Assembly (NCBI RefSeq): GCF_047948215.1
Contig: NC_134456.1
Coordinates: 83,592,515 to 83,656,514 of the forward strand
Direction of reading: 5' to 3'
Origin: Lycorma delicatula
Taxonomy: Eukaryota > Arthropoda > Insecta > Hemiptera > Fulgoridae
Length of the DNA: 64,000 bases
The translations under genes and the position numbers were made by a program. Shown piece after piece: positions 36,261 through 48,904 of the stretch (position 1 is its first letter; every line of letters begins with the position of its first letter). The notes beneath the pieces were generated by a model, which did no database searches, was not told the origin of the DNA, and was given only the letters and a program-made list of their open reading frames with translations.

Positions 36261-36945
36261 CTAACACAAAAAAAAACATTTTCTTTGAAAAATATCTGTT
36301 TTTAAATACATATATTTAAAAAGTATTAAATTCATTTTATTGAAGTTATTAATAAGAAAGATAAGATATAAACTCAGTAAATTAACATATTTACAGATAA
36401 AAGATCATGTCACAAATTGGTAGAGGGGTCATACCCTAGAAACAACAGAAAAAAATAGCCCAATTGCTTGAAAGGATTACTACAGAAAAACCTTGATTAA
36501 ATATATACATTTTACATAATGTATGCACTATATTAAAAAAATCAATAGTTATATTATAAGAAATAAGCTGTATTATTATTTTTAAATTTATTTTTATTTC
36601 TTTATCTAAACCTTAAACTATTTTCTACATAGATTCAACACCATTACAGTAGAATTTGCTTATAAAAAAAGAATTAATTTTAATTTTTTTAAATAAATTA
36701 CTTATCTTTGTCAGATAGTAACAAATTTCTCTTTAATAATTGTATTAGTAATGTCTGTTTTTACATTTAGTACTTTTGTTAAAACAGTAAAACAAAAGTA
36801 ATGATAAAATTAACTATAAATCTAATTTCATCAGAAATCAAATAGATATCAAGAATCTTTTGAAACCCTGAGAAAACTTCCAAGATATTTCTAAAATTTT
36901 GTTACGCTATGAGAATCGCATAATTTATATATAAAATATCAAACA

Positions 36946-38697
36946 TACAAGGTTTGTAAATAAAATAATGAGACTGCTTGTATAGTGCACAATATGACAG
37001 TACTCTGGGCCCAATCTTCACATGATGTTTAATTAGACATCTCATGAATGTTCAGTGTGAGTTTCAACAAATTAGCACTGCCGTGTTACTTTTTAACAGT
37101 GGCAGCTCGCATATAGTCACTGCTGAATTGCAGCAACCACTATTTCCACTCGATATTATTGATAACATTTAATATAATGAGTCCTTTTTTTTTTAATTCT
37201 TTATTTATACTTGTACAATACATAATCCTTAAACTTAATGTCAGGAGCCGTTCCCCAGTTTATGAAAAAGATACAAAAATCTTTGTATGGAGTTGTGCAC
37301 TTCACAGTTTCAACAGGGTGGTATTTGGTTGTTGTGCGCATGCACAACATAGGAAGCTGCGAGGGAGAAAGAGTACTGTTGCTCCTGCAGTGCCGACCCT
37401 GACTTGCTTGTGGAAGGTAGTTTTTTTTTTACTCCACGTGTATACGGAACGTTCCTTGTTCATTCCCTTTTCTAGTTTAGTCAGTGGAAGGAATATGAAA
37501 ACGGTTTAGTTGTTTTTTCAGTAGTGATCAGAAGATGGCGGAAAGCAAGGGCTCTTTGATTGCCAAATCTGTCTAAAAACATGCTAAAAGGGCGAAAGAG
37601 AAGTTAGTAAAAACTAATTGTGTACTTGTTTCTGTGAACATAGAGATTTAAATTAACCACTGTTGGACTATAGTGTTTTTAAATGGATATTTCACTAAGT
37701 TATTATCTAATAATACTAAAAAATATTATCTGTATTGACATTTTATTATTTATTCGGTTAAACAGACTATGGTTTTTAAACACAATGTGCTTAAAAACTG
37801 TGTACCATATTCTTGAATGTGATAAAGTGTAGAATTAGATTATTATCCTGCTTCCAGCTATTCTATTTGATTCATTTTTTTTTTTTTTTTTGGTTCTTTT
37901 ATTTTACAGAAAACTTTAACCATGGCCTTGTAAAGGCCCAGAAAAAAATTTCTTGGAGCAGCATCGCCACTAATTTTAGCTACCAACCACCACTACTTTT
38001 TAACCCAATGTTAATTTCTGTGAAGCACTTTTGTTTACCAGAAATGGAAGAACACAATTTAAATAATGATGTGCAATAAAGGTTTTATTTAAACTCAGGA
38101 AAGTGCCACTCAAACTTTTGAAAAAATAAAGATGTTTCATTAAAAATCACCAAGACCCAAAGTCATAAGTGTTCACGTACCAAGGCATTTTTGAAAGGGT
38201 GTGAAACAAACTCCAAATCCAACATCAAACAGATTTTCATCTACTTTTTTTTTAACAGCCAAGGGACTGTTCATAAGGAATTTGTGTTTCAAGACCACTA
38301 TGAGGTTCTTGAAAGACTAATAAAAAGTGATTTTTGTATGTGGCCATACGCTGCAAATATTTGTCCCTTCTCCCACGGCAATATCTAAGAATCAACTTTT
38401 AGCTGAAAAGGACATCCCTGAACTTTCTCAGCTCACCTACTTCCTATTTAAGTCCATTTGACTATTCTTTTTTCCAAACTAATGATACAGGTTGTAAGAC
38501 ATTATTTTGGGTTGGTGGAAAACATTCAGAAAGCTTTACTCAAAAAATAAAAGTAATTTAGTTTGTGATTTCAAGTGCTACTACAAAGGGTAGTGTATAG
38601 TCTCCTGAAAAAATGACTTTGAAGGAGATAACATTGTGTAGTTTACAAATAAATGCAGAGCTATAGCAAGAGAATTTCGTTACTTTATTTACACCAC
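36946..38697 (+). mobile_element. Degenerate mariner-like element
   Basis: The left end TACAAGGTTTGTAAATAAAATAATGAGAC-type sequence begins at 36946 and an inverted counterpart (CGTTACTTTATTTACACC) ends near 38697. The 3' half encodes a plus-strand transposase relic: KSPRPKV, NSQGTVHKEFVFQD, HYEVLERLIKSD (38230-38330), then QLLAEKDIPELSQL and YFLFKS in the third-Asp region (38400-38460). The left half, including a GC-richer stretch 37230-37560, is not recognisable and may contain another insertion. Confidence 0.65.
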
Positions 38698-38809
38698 TGG
38701 CAGGTTGGCATTTGTAATTTTAAATATAATTATTTTACAGTAATACCCTTTCACCCCATTTGTTCATTTTTTATAATAGTTGATGGTAATATGATTTAGC
38801 CAAATTTAG
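38698..38809 (+). repeat. Direct repeat, copy 1 (flanks golgin exon)
   Basis: Starts TGGCAGGTTGG and ends ATGATTTAGCCAAATTTAG; about 110 bp closely similar to 39533-39642 in the same orientation. Confidence 0.85.
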
Positions 38810-38970
38810 GTATCTTAATAGTCTGGTTTGACACATTGGATATGATGTTTCTGTAAAATTCAAGATATAAATACGAATATAAAAGCGAAATTAATATTAA
38901 CATTCAATTTCTGATACATTTTCATGATTTTTTCTTTGATACTTGTTTTTGGAAAGAAATGTGAGTTTAC

Positions 38971-39151
38971 CTTGCACTCTTTCATCAGAAGACAAATTAG
39001 CACCTAGTGCAACACACTCAGCTTCACTACGGCACGTTAAAACAGCAACACGGTCTTGTAAATGTCGGATAGTTTCTTCAGCTCGAGCTAATTGACTAGA
39101 TAACAGCCATCGCTCCTTTTCAGAAGAATGGCGTAAACATTCAATATCATC
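38971..39151 (-). CDS. GOLGA1: Golgin-97-like gene, coding exon
   Basis: 181 nt; acceptor TATCATTTTCAG before GAT GAT, donor CAAG|GTAAAC. Phase 0 in, one base out. It encodes 60 residues of coiled coil, DDIECLRHSSEKERWLLSSQ onward, with HLQDRVAVL, comparable to the ITHLQEKVASLEK stretch of human golgin-97. The carried-over G joins CT of the next exon (GCT, Ala). The exon sits between two direct copies of a ~110-bp repeat (38698-38809 and 39533-39642). Confidence 0.85.
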
Positions 39152-39532
39152 CTGAAAATGATAATACTGATAAAACAATGAACAGAATAATAATAAATTA
39201 TCATTAAAATGACAACTAAATAACAAGGAAATATCACTGTCAATTATAAACCACTGTTTTTCTTAACACTTAGCAGTTACAGGGTTAAGAGTTTTAGATG
39301 TGATACTGAATTGTAGACCCTAATAACTTGATTGTTTCATGACGTGCAGTTTGTTTAAGTTGTAACACCTTGTGGAATTTGAAAGAGTGTAAAGTAAGAA
39401 AAATGACAATAACTGAAGTCTTTTATAATAAACCAGACAACACCAGAGTCAGACAATCACCAAAGTTAGACAACACCAGATACAATGCTCCAACAATAGT
39501 TGATCCAATCAGAAGTGTAATTTGTAACTTCA

Positions 39533-39642
39533 TGGCAGGTTGGTGTGTGTGATTCTAAATATAAATGTTTTACAATAATACCCTTTCCCCATTTGTTTAT
39601 TTTTTATAATAGTTAATGGAAATATGATTTAGCCAAATTTAA
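39533..39642 (+). repeat. Direct repeat, copy 2 (flanks golgin exon)
   Basis: Copy of 38698-38809 about 835 bp away. The coding exon 38971-39151 lies between the two. Confidence 0.85.
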
Positions 39643-41301
39643 GATTCATTTATTCCTAAAAACCACCCGTACTGTTAAAATAAAGATATACTGAGATGAA
39701 ACTTGAAGTACTTACAGAATACAATAAAATAAGTTTTTGAATAATTCCACGTAATTTATCTTATGCCAACTAATCTTTATAATCAAGTACAAATCAATAC
39801 AAATGCAGCTCGGTAATACTTTGTCATCATATTAATTCAAACTGAAATTTTTATAGGTGGGCACAGATTTCTGCTACAATTTAAAAAAAAAAAAAATCTT
39901 GCAGATATGCTGTTCATTCTAATAAAAATTAAGTCATTCTAATATCAGGGAGTAGTCGAACTCTATTTCCACATGTCTGATTCAATCCTAAATCTTTATA
40001 GAAATGTACAATGTGAAGTTAATTGTGTTTCTTTGGAGTCATAAATCTTCCTTGCATAACATTCTGGCATGCAGCAAGACATTCAGTAGTTTAAAATTTA
40101 CTGCAATAACAATGAGAATAATCAATTTATTTGTGGAAAAGCTTGATATTTTAGATCTTCAGAGTGAACGAACTTTAAGACATTATATAAGACTTACATC
40201 TTTTTTATCTCACTTCAATACAAAGATTTTTCTTTCACCTACTGTAATGCTGGAAAAAAGAAGCTTAAAGTATCACATACGCTTAAAAAGTAGAAAAAAG
40301 CACCTGTAATTTTTATTACACTTTCTTTGCCTCTCATACATTATTCATCTGACAGTTTGTGTCATGCTGCATACCACAATGCAATAATTTTTACCAAGTT
40401 TGGTAATGGATAATCAGAATTAATCTCTTACTTGCATTTCATGAAATTACATAACTCTGTTTCACATTGTGGTTATATAATCAAAAGTCTAAGTATTAGC
40501 CAAGATGTTAGATTACTTAATTTACATTATATAAAAGAGGATTTACAAGATAAAATTAACATGCTTTTTAAAATCTGTTTAAATAGCAAGTTAAGCGCTG
40601 ATAACAAAAGGATATTAAAATTAAAAATTAGTTGTAATTAATCAAAATATATTAAAACATGCATTTATTAATTACAGCTTTTAAAGAAAGAAAAATTAGT
40701 ACTATAAATATAAAAGTCAAATCAATACAGACTAGACTAGTTCATCTTTAACTACATATTAGAAATAGAAAGATGAAAAATAAAAACTATACTATTCTCC
40801 ACTCCACATTTTGTCTATAACAAAAATAATCACTCAGCAAATTACAAGTACAATGTAAGGTTTAATATATTCAATAATTATAAACATGAAACGTTAAATA
40901 ATAAAAACTTTCATACCATGTTGTTATCTATAGTTCACTGCAAGGAAAAAGAAAGTATTTACATCAGTATTAATTTTCAAGATATCAGAAACTACCAGAA
41001 AAGAACCTGACAGGCTGTTTTATAATATATAAATAAAATTAAAATTTATGAACACACCAAATATATTATTATTATAAGCATTACCATCAACATATGTAAA
41101 AACTGAATTGTCATAATCCTGGATTAATTATGGTTATAGTTAAGCTACCGCTATTAAAAAGGTATGCAAATTTCAGTAATTCATTATCTTAAAAAGTGTA
41201 TATCTATGTTTACATTTTTAAATATATTTGTTCAGATATTTAAGTTAATAAAAAATAATTCTTTTCTAATATTTGTACATATTATAATTATTTATTTCTA
41301 C
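39643..41301. other. Intronic AT-rich spacer
   Basis: No gene seen; ORFs at 40004-40309 and 40432-40641 have no conserved features. Confidence 0.5.
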
Positions 41302-41305
41302 ATAT

Positions 41306-42113
41306 TGTTACCACACATATGCCTAATTTAATACTGGCGGACGACAATGGTACCAGCTCAGATGTCACCTGGAGCACAGTATACGTACCTGCTGATACAA
41401 GCATCACTCCCACCACGCAGATGACCGCACAGTTCTCCCACCATAGCTGTATTGCAGCTCCAACACTCTCAAACTCCAATAAATGAGCGTGCACAAGAGT
41501 GAATTTTTAATTCATCATTGAACCCTGGAGAAGACCAAGACATCAAAAGAAGTTCCTTGTTTGCCTCAATGTGGGGCCTCCCGGCAAATGCCAACATCCC
41601 AACCAGACCAACAGGCCTGGCCAGCCCGCCGAGGGAGCTGCTGGATGTGGATGCAACCTTACCGCTCCAGCTTGCCAGGCTTCAATTGCCCTGGCCGACA
41701 GACTGAGCAGCAGGAGTCGGCCCAGGATGGGATCGCTCAGGGAGAACTGCCTCGGTTGCGCCAGCAAAAGACGACCGATGCCGACCCAACGCTGCAGGGC
41801 TCTGGGGACCACCACTGCCATGCTGTAGTGGGGACCCAACTGCCACTGAGGGGAAGCCCAGTCTGATTTCAATGGAGGAGCCACAACTCCCTGACTTCAC
41901 CAGAGACCAGTTTTCAGACCCAACATTTTTAGGGCTACCAAAAGATTCTAAATTACGAGCTGTTGAAGCCGATCAACAACAAAAATGACCCTTTTCAGGG
42001 CTACTACAAAGTTAATAGTTACAACGAGCTGTCGAAGCCAATTGACAACAGCCCTTCTTAGAACTACTACAAGGTTATTAAGTGCCAAGTGCTGTCGAAG
42101 CCATTCGGTAACA
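41306..42113. mobile_element. Solo LTR, 808 bp, GC-rich
   Basis: Begins TGTTACC and ends GGTAACA (TG...CA with inverted ends) and is flanked by ATAT on both sides (41302-41305 and 42114-42117), a 4-bp target duplication. An AATAAA signal lies at ~41478. No internal retroelement coding sequence adjoins it, so the element was lost by LTR-LTR recombination. Base composition is strikingly GC-rich against the surroundings, producing several overlapping spurious ORFs (41518-41900). A Gypsy or BEL/Pao origin is likely; which one cannot be told from an LTR alone. Confidence 0.85.
41930..42113 (+). repeat. Three ~60-bp imperfect tandem repeats in the LTR
   Basis: Each unit contains (G/A)GAACTACTACAA or GGGCTAC-type sequence followed by GAGCTGTCGAAGCCAATTGA (variants GAGCTGTTGAAGCCGATCAA and GTGCTGTCGAAGCCATTCGG). 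The last unit ends at the LTR terminus. Confidence 0.75.
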
Positions 42114-42117
42114 ATAT

Positions 42118-44340
42118 AAAATTTCTCTATATTTGTAATTATTGTACATCCACATGTAATGAGGTAATCAACAACTGAAAATTTTTTATTTTATTTTTAT
42201 ATGCAGATTTTGACCACAGAAGAAACAAATTTTTTAAATATTCATAAAATTAATATGAAACAGCAAAAAATAATTTAATTATAATAATTTGTAATATATA
42301 TGAAAAAAAAAATTACTTGATTTTTAATGGTAAATTTCAAATACAGAAAGAGTTTGACAAATTATGCAACTTGTTTATGGCTGTTGTTTGAAATATTTAT
42401 GTAGCATTTTGAGAAAAATATAGTGCACAGTGTTGGTTGATTTAATTTTTTGGTGACTTAGGAAGACAAAATTTTGAATGAATTTTTTTTAATTAATATC
42501 AATCAAAATTTTATTATGATACAAAATAATTTTTTTAATGGGCGTGCTGTGTATTTATTGTACCATATATATATATATAAATTATATATATATAATGTTA
42601 TATATATATATATAACATTAGATTACATTTCAAATACATTTTGGACATTTGCTGATAAATTTGTACTTCCAACTTATAGAATGACAATACGTAATTCATA
42701 ACGCTATTATAAGATTTCAGTAATAAATTTGATAAATCAAATACCTAGCTTATTTTATCAAAAAGAAAATTATTACAACATAATATGGATATGAAATAAC
42801 AATTTATATTTTTAAAACAACCTATCACCATATTTAGTTTTTGTAAATTAAAAACATATAATTTTTTAGAACATAAGGTACATGGAATTTCAGCGTAACA
42901 TTAATAAAAAAATTTAAAAATCAATATAAAAATGCTGCCAAGCAAATCAGTTGTTTCCATGTCAATATCTATTTTTAAGGAATACAATGGACAAAAAGGA
43001 CATAAAATGAACAATTTACTTTTTCAGGATTAATACACAAACAAAACTCATACACATACTTCTTCATACAAACATCACTCGCTTCTCGATTATTTTGAAG
43101 TTTCTAATAAAATGTTAGTGTATAACTATTGATAAAAACAACATACATACACCACCTTTTTAAACCTAAAATACTTAACCGACAATAAAATATATTAAAA
43201 AAACTTTTTTAATCCTTTCAGTGTTAATTTCCAATAGTAGATATTACTCATCAAAGTTCAGAAAGCTCAGCAAAAGAACAGGGCACGTATAGTTTACTGG
43301 ACTGTTGACTGGCTTCTTGCTATCTACAATGCTGTCAATCCTAGTTCAGGTACCTCAGTTGGAACAACACACATCTTATGCATTTACACTTTCCAAACTT
43401 TGATAAGTAATAATAAAATATGTGATTTTGCAATAACTTCAGAAAGATATATTATTATATTTAATTTTTTATTATAATTTTTTGAAAATGATTTAATTTT
43501 TTTGTTTTATTTAAAATACATAGAGAGGCCTAAAAAAATACTCTGCCCATATAAAAAAAAGTCATTCACAAGAAATGCACACTCATGAAATGCAACAGTA
43601 GGATTTAAAAACTTTTATCTTGATTAAAATGAGAAAAGGAATGCAGATAAATATAAAAAGTGGCATTAGTAAGAATGAGATTTCTACGTCAATGAAACAA
43701 GAAATATAAGTGACGTAATGAATCTTGAAGCTAGGACTACGATGGCTAGTACCGTGCTGTTATGCAAACTGAAAATATTCAGTTAGTTTTCACATGCAGA
43801 AGCTAATTGCTTTCATGTAAATACAACTTGTTATTTTATGTTACTGGATGGTATTATGGTTTACTTTAAAATATTTTCTAATTCTGCTGTTTATACTTAA
43901 TAAATGAAAGTATTTTACATGTTATAAAAATCTAGGCCTATTCTCAACAAGTATTATAAATATGTCAGTGGACAAATGCTAAATTAGCTATTAAAATGTC
44001 TGACATATATAAACATGGCTTACAATATTCATAATTTTATTTATCGTAAAATAAACACAGATGAGCCAAGAATTATAACTCAGGAAATGAGTCACCTTTC
44101 TTAGAATCATATCAAGAACAATATTGCTTCATTGTTAGCTATGTGTTCATAGTTTTCAAATACAGTCAAGGCCAATGTAAAAATAAATAATTACTCATAA
44201 AAACCTATGTTATTGAATGCTTGAGTATAATTCAATTAACTAATTATCCGGTATTTGTCAATCCTGTAAGAGAAATTCAGTTTTCTTTTTATTCAAGTTT
44301 TGATTGAGAAAAGGTAGTCACATTTTAAAATCAGTTGTGT
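42118..44340. other. Intronic AT-rich spacer with TA palindrome
   Basis: TA-rich palindromic tract at ~42566-42620 (ATGTTATATATA and its complement). No gene seen. Confidence 0.5.
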
Positions 44341-44360
44341 ATATTTAGTGTTTTATAATT

Positions 44361-44890
44361 ATGAGTAAACTTAAGTCAGTGCGTATGAGTTTACAAAACA
44401 AGAAGCTGAAGACAAAGAAAAATGTGAAAAAAGATCATCAGCTACATATGAGTTCTTGCAATCCCAAATGCAAAGAGTGAGAAATGAGAAAAACAGTTAC
44501 TAGAAAAATTAGTCGAAAATCCTTCTTTCTCTATTCCGATAAAATACACATCCCTTGATAAAGCTACTGTGAGACTAGATGACTTTGACAAGTGGTCATG
44601 AGACAGATTATAAAAAAATTTCACAAAAGTCAGAAACAACTGCCAACAGTGTAAAATATAATGTTAGCACTTAAAGATGCTGATGGTTATTCCGGGAGAA
44701 ATGAATTTGACAAAAATAGTAAAAGAATTGGGCTTTAAGAGGATAAAACCCGAAAATAATAGGAAGGTTCTCACTGAACGACATGACATAAGTTTAAGCG
44801 TATTCAGTATGACTGATTTAAAAAAATTAGAACAAAAAATAGGCCAATAGTCTACTTTTATGAGTCATTTATATTATCTTCTCACACTAC
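44361..44890 (+). pseudogene. Tc1/IS630-type transposase N-terminal fragment
   Basis: Decayed plus-strand frame: early lysine-rich piece (SKLKSVRMSLQNKKLK), then KIVKELGFKRIKPENNRKVL and TERHDISLSVF (44710-44800), LKKLEQKIGQ-stop and STFMSHLYYL. The string ELGFKx(K)xENNRKxLxERHDI is typical of a group of insect DDE transposases, where it precedes the first catalytic block (YTDETYxHSSHT). No ends were found. Confidence 0.55.
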
Positions 44891-44895
44891 AAATA

Positions 44896-45215
44896 AACAA
44901 TCTATGTGGAATTTATAAAATTAAATGTTAATGATTACGATGGTATTTGTATAGAAAGAACAAACAGATCCTTTAAACTAGATCTCTTGAACATTATAGA
45001 AATTACAAAAATAATTAATTAGTTTTATCAAATCATCAAATAAACCAATACCAAACCATCTAATAAACAATAAAGATTCTATTTCTGATATTGAACAAAT
45101 TTAGAAATATTGGAAATTAATAAAGGTAACAAAACAATTTAAATATATTAGAAAAATATTATGTACTCATACTAATACAAACAGAATTCAAATTTGATAA
45201 ACCATCAGACAGTAT
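44896..45215 (+). pseudogene. Penelope-like element endonuclease/tail fragment
   Basis: Starts at CGIYKIK (GIY-YIG endonuclease core start), then ERTNRSFKLDLLNIIEI, and further on NLEILEINKG and LINHQT-like sequence. It closely parallels 50085-50480 and the GIY-YIG end of 52745-53460, which share the SDMADHLL / SNMADHLI motif downstream. Multiple stops. Confidence 0.65.
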
Positions 45216-45399
45216 AGCAACAGATATCAACATTCATATAATAAATTAATACATAGATTTCATTATAATTTTACAATGCTGTAACAAACTTTACATCATG
45301 TTCATGGTTTTATTTTTATGACACAGCATATTGTTAATCTTTGATATCTGTATTTTAATGTAAAATTTAATAAAATCAATGACTGAGGATTCAAGATCC

Positions 45400-46430
45400 C
45401 ATGAAAGTACTTTCATGACAAAATTAAGGCAAAAAATGTCTTATTTCAATTGTCCATGTTTATGTTGGTAGAATTAAAAAAATAAATTATATACAACAGC
45501 ACATAAATGAGTTATTAAAACATTTATAATCTACTACACATATTTCAATTAGACTGTTTAAGATTAATATAATACCAGTAAACCATTAAATCACATACTA
45601 CAAAATTATACTTCAACAATAATAGTCTTTTGATAAAGAAAAAATGTCAAGCAAGCTAGCATGCAACCTAATTCGACAAACAAGAAAGCTGTGAAGAAAG
45701 TAAAAGTTGAAAATTGTATGTAAATGTAAACATGCATAAAAATGTATACCCTGTGTTAGTATTAATCCACAAAAACCATAAAATGTACTTGAATTTTTTA
45801 TAATGATAAAGTAATTTATTCACTTAAAAAATACTTCATAAAAGATCATAAAATATTAATTAATACATTAGTTAATGATATCACAAATATGAGCTAGATA
45901 CATTCTATTGTTGCTTTATAATTAAAATTAAAAAATAACTGAAAGCACGAATTTAATTTTATTTAAATAATAATTATAAAACATAGCCAATCTACGTAAC
46001 ATATTCACTGCTGGAGGACAGACAGCATACTGTATGTAGTACTATGTACATATACACTGCTGTAGTAATGTTAATGTTAACTTAATTCCACTTTTCCAGT
46101 GGAAAATATATATTTCTACTGAAGGATACTATGTAGAAAAATAAAGTAATCTATTTATAATTCTATCTAATACCAATAAAGCTATGTAAACAAATTCTGG
46201 TTTGTACATGAATGAGTCTTACCACAATCAAGAACAAATCAGATTCCTACAAAATTTTCATAAACTATTTTTCAATAATTTCTTTTCTTCTAGTACAGAG
46301 TTAAATAATCATACAATAAGGGAAAAATTAGAATCTTTCCAAAAAGCAGATCCAACTGATCCTTCTGATAGTAGATAAGTTAACAGTTACATAATACAAT
46401 TCACAGAATATAGTGATCTATCCCTACTTC
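45400..46430. other. Intronic AT-rich spacer
   Basis: No gene or bounded repeat recognised. Confidence 0.5.
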
Positions 46431-47752
46431 TATGAGAGGTTATCTCTAAAGTAAAGACCGTTTCATTATAAAAAAAAAATTTATTCTAAAAACTTCATAA
46501 ATATATTTTATCTCTTTTAAACGAAATACCTTTTAAGACTTCTCTATACAATCGTCACATGAATTAAGAAATATTATTATAGCGATACACCACCAGCTTT
46601 AATATACCCTCGTCATATTCTTCTGCCGCCAGTCCATTTAGCCAATGATTAACAGCATTTTTAAGTTCATCATCAACCATACATTGCTTACCACTGAATA
46701 ATGGTAATCAGAAGGAGTTAAAGTCCAGACTATATGGCAGGCGACTGTAAATTTTCCATCCAAATGTTCTCAATAAATCACATGTCGGATCCGGAAAATG
46801 TGAATGTGCAGCAGGATGATGCCGTCAGTCATCTGTCCATGTCGCCGATTTTAAATGGTGTGGCGTAACTTACACAGAGTTTCGCAAAAGGCTTCTGCAT
46901 TCACAGTTGTTCCATGTGGCATGAAATCAATCAGCAGCATGCCAAACCAAAAGACTGTGGCCATTAGTTTGACCAAATGGCTGTGGCTTGAACTTTGTTT
47001 GTCTGGTTGGTGACTGAGGATGATGCCATTCACTTGACTGCCGTTTTCTCTCAAGTGTGCAATACAGAATCCATGTTTCATCACTGGTAATAACTGAATT
47101 AAGGAATTCATCACCTTTTTCTGTGTAGTGCATCAAAAATTGCAAAGCATATCCCATTCAGGTTTTTTTGTGACGTTCTGTTAAGACGTGCGGCACCCGA
47201 CATGCAGAAACCTTTCTGATGCCTATGCGTTCCTTTCATGAACAATGCGACCAATAATAGCTCTTGAAACAACAGGTAAAAGAAGGGCCACGTTGAAAAT
47301 AACTGAGTGACAATCTTTTCTAATTTCACCATCAACGCATTTCAACAACAACAACAAGTCCTCGGTGATTAACGACGGCCTCCCACAATGTTCTTCATCA
47401 CGCACATTAATTCTTTATTTCTAAATCTTTCACACCATTATCAGACATTTCTTTTATTTATTACATTATCACCCAACTACAACATACACAGTAACCAACT
47501 GCCTATGAATTTCTCCCAGCATAACATTTTGATGGTTTAAATAACATATGACTCCATGTATTTCACAGCTGGCAGCAACATCAATTTTCCTATTCATTTT
47601 ATAATGTAATAAATCACACGTAGTCAAAGATACTGCAATGCAACAACTTATAGACAATACTACTATTACTAGCGTGGCCATGAACAACACAGGTTCGTCA
47701 AACTTAAGGAGAGAAATTTCCCAACGATCTTTACTTTAGAGATATCCCTTAT
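46431..47752 (-). mobile_element. Mariner element with both ends
   Basis: Inverted ends: TATGAGAGGTTATCTCTAAA at 46431 and, read inwards from 47752, TATAAGGGATATCTCTAAAG, both continuing AGTAAAGA(C/T)CGTT. About 1.32 kb. The transposase runs on the minus strand from 47597. A 5' fragment of the same family is at 28150-28419. Confidence 0.9.
46560..47597 (-). pseudogene. Mariner transposase, decayed
   Basis: Reads MNRKIDVAASCEIHGVICYL and NHQNVMLGEIHRQLVTVY at the start, then RDEEHCGRPSLITEDLLLLL (helix-turn-helix linker), GDEFLNSVITSDETWILYC (block 1; ITGDET became ITSDET), KRQSSEWHHPQSPTRQTKFK, HGTTVNAEAFCETLCKLRHT, and after a frame change RQMTDGIILLHIH and LTPSDYHYS near the third Asp. Several frameshifts; the second and third catalytic blocks are badly eroded. 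Confidence 0.85.
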
Positions 47753-47857
47753 ACATACCTCTTAACATCTAATATGGCAGTGCATTCTGCTGTACAAATG
47801 TATAAAAAAAATATATATACTATATCCCACCTCGCAAATATAGGTCAAATAATTTGA

Positions 47858-48075
47858 AATGGTTTCTTCATAATGTACATAAGATTAAGTTTCAAGATAC
47901 AAAATATATTTCATAAAAAAAACTCTTGCACAGTTCTGTGAAAGAACACTAAGTTTTCGTTATTTAGATGTTTCTTTTTGAAAAAATATAAACTCATTCT
48001 AATCTAAATTTTTACAAAAAAAAAGGCCTTTGATCCATAAAAAATAGCTATATATCAAAAATACATTGCAATAAA
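47858..48075 (+). repeat. Direct repeat, copy 1
   Basis: About 210 bp (from TTTGAAATGGTTTCTTCATA, with CTCTTGCACAGTTCTGTGAA) repeated at 48419-48620 in the same orientation with moderate divergence. Confidence 0.75.
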
Positions 48076-48418
48076 AAATAAAAAATATTTTAAGGTCAAA
48101 ATACATTAAAAAGAAAATAATACTGCTAACAATAGATAAAGAAAAATCAATGTTCCAACTAGCAGCATCATAATGAATCATGCTTTTAACTTGCCCTACT
48201 CAAATTTTTTTTCAACCTTAAATTGAGCGTTAACTCAAGAACAACTCAATCAATTTTCATTAAATTTTCAGATGCACAACTTCAGATACACAACTACAGC
48301 AAATCTAAAGTTCAATGATATTGATAAAATAGTTTTTGAAATTTTTGAGCCACAAAATTTAATACATTGCTTGTAAATAAATGAAATTTAAACTACCAAA
48401 ACATAGTTTCCACCTAAT

Positions 48419-48620
48419 TTGAAATGGTTTCTTTATAAAGTATACATGGATTAAGTTCAAAATATTTCCATCAAAAAAAAACTTTTGCACAGTTCTGTGA
48501 AAAAAGACAAACTTTTCACTATTTTATTGATTCCTTTTGAAAAAGTATCAACATATTCTAATCTAAAATTTTACAACAATAAAAAACCTCTCATAAAAAA
48601 AATAGTTGCACGTCAAAAAT
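48419..48620 (+). repeat. Direct repeat, copy 2
   Basis: Second copy (TTTGAAATGGTTTCTTTATA, with ACTTTTGCACAGTTCTGTGA), 560 bp from the first; source element unknown. Confidence 0.75.
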
Positions 48621-48904
48621 AATATAGCAAGCTAAACTTACCATATTAATTTCAAGAATCAATTTTCACAGGGATCCCGCATCTTCAGTTTGTATTTAAT
48701 TCTAAAATTACATTAAAATAAATTGTTTTTTATAATTTTGAATTTGTTGAAAATGTTACTATTTTATAAATTCTGAAGTTATTATGGAGAAATACACAAA
48801 TTCTACTGTCCAGTACAGGGATATATATATATTTATTTAGATTAAATTTTTTATAGTCCGTTTTTTCTTTCTTTTTCCTCTGTATGCTAAATAGTATATT
48901 ATAT

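Noticed and set aside
37159..37509. 116-codon plus ORF
   Set aside because: Lies within the decayed mariner region, has no recognisable domain and no splice or promoter support.
40004..40641. Two plus-strand ORFs of 101 and 69 codons
   Set aside because: No conserved motif, no splice context, composition typical of AT-rich non-coding DNA.
41518..41900. Five overlapping GC-rich ORFs of 62-113 codons on both strands
   Set aside because: They arise because the solo LTR is stop-poor and GC-rich; none has a family motif, and the LTR boundaries enclose them.
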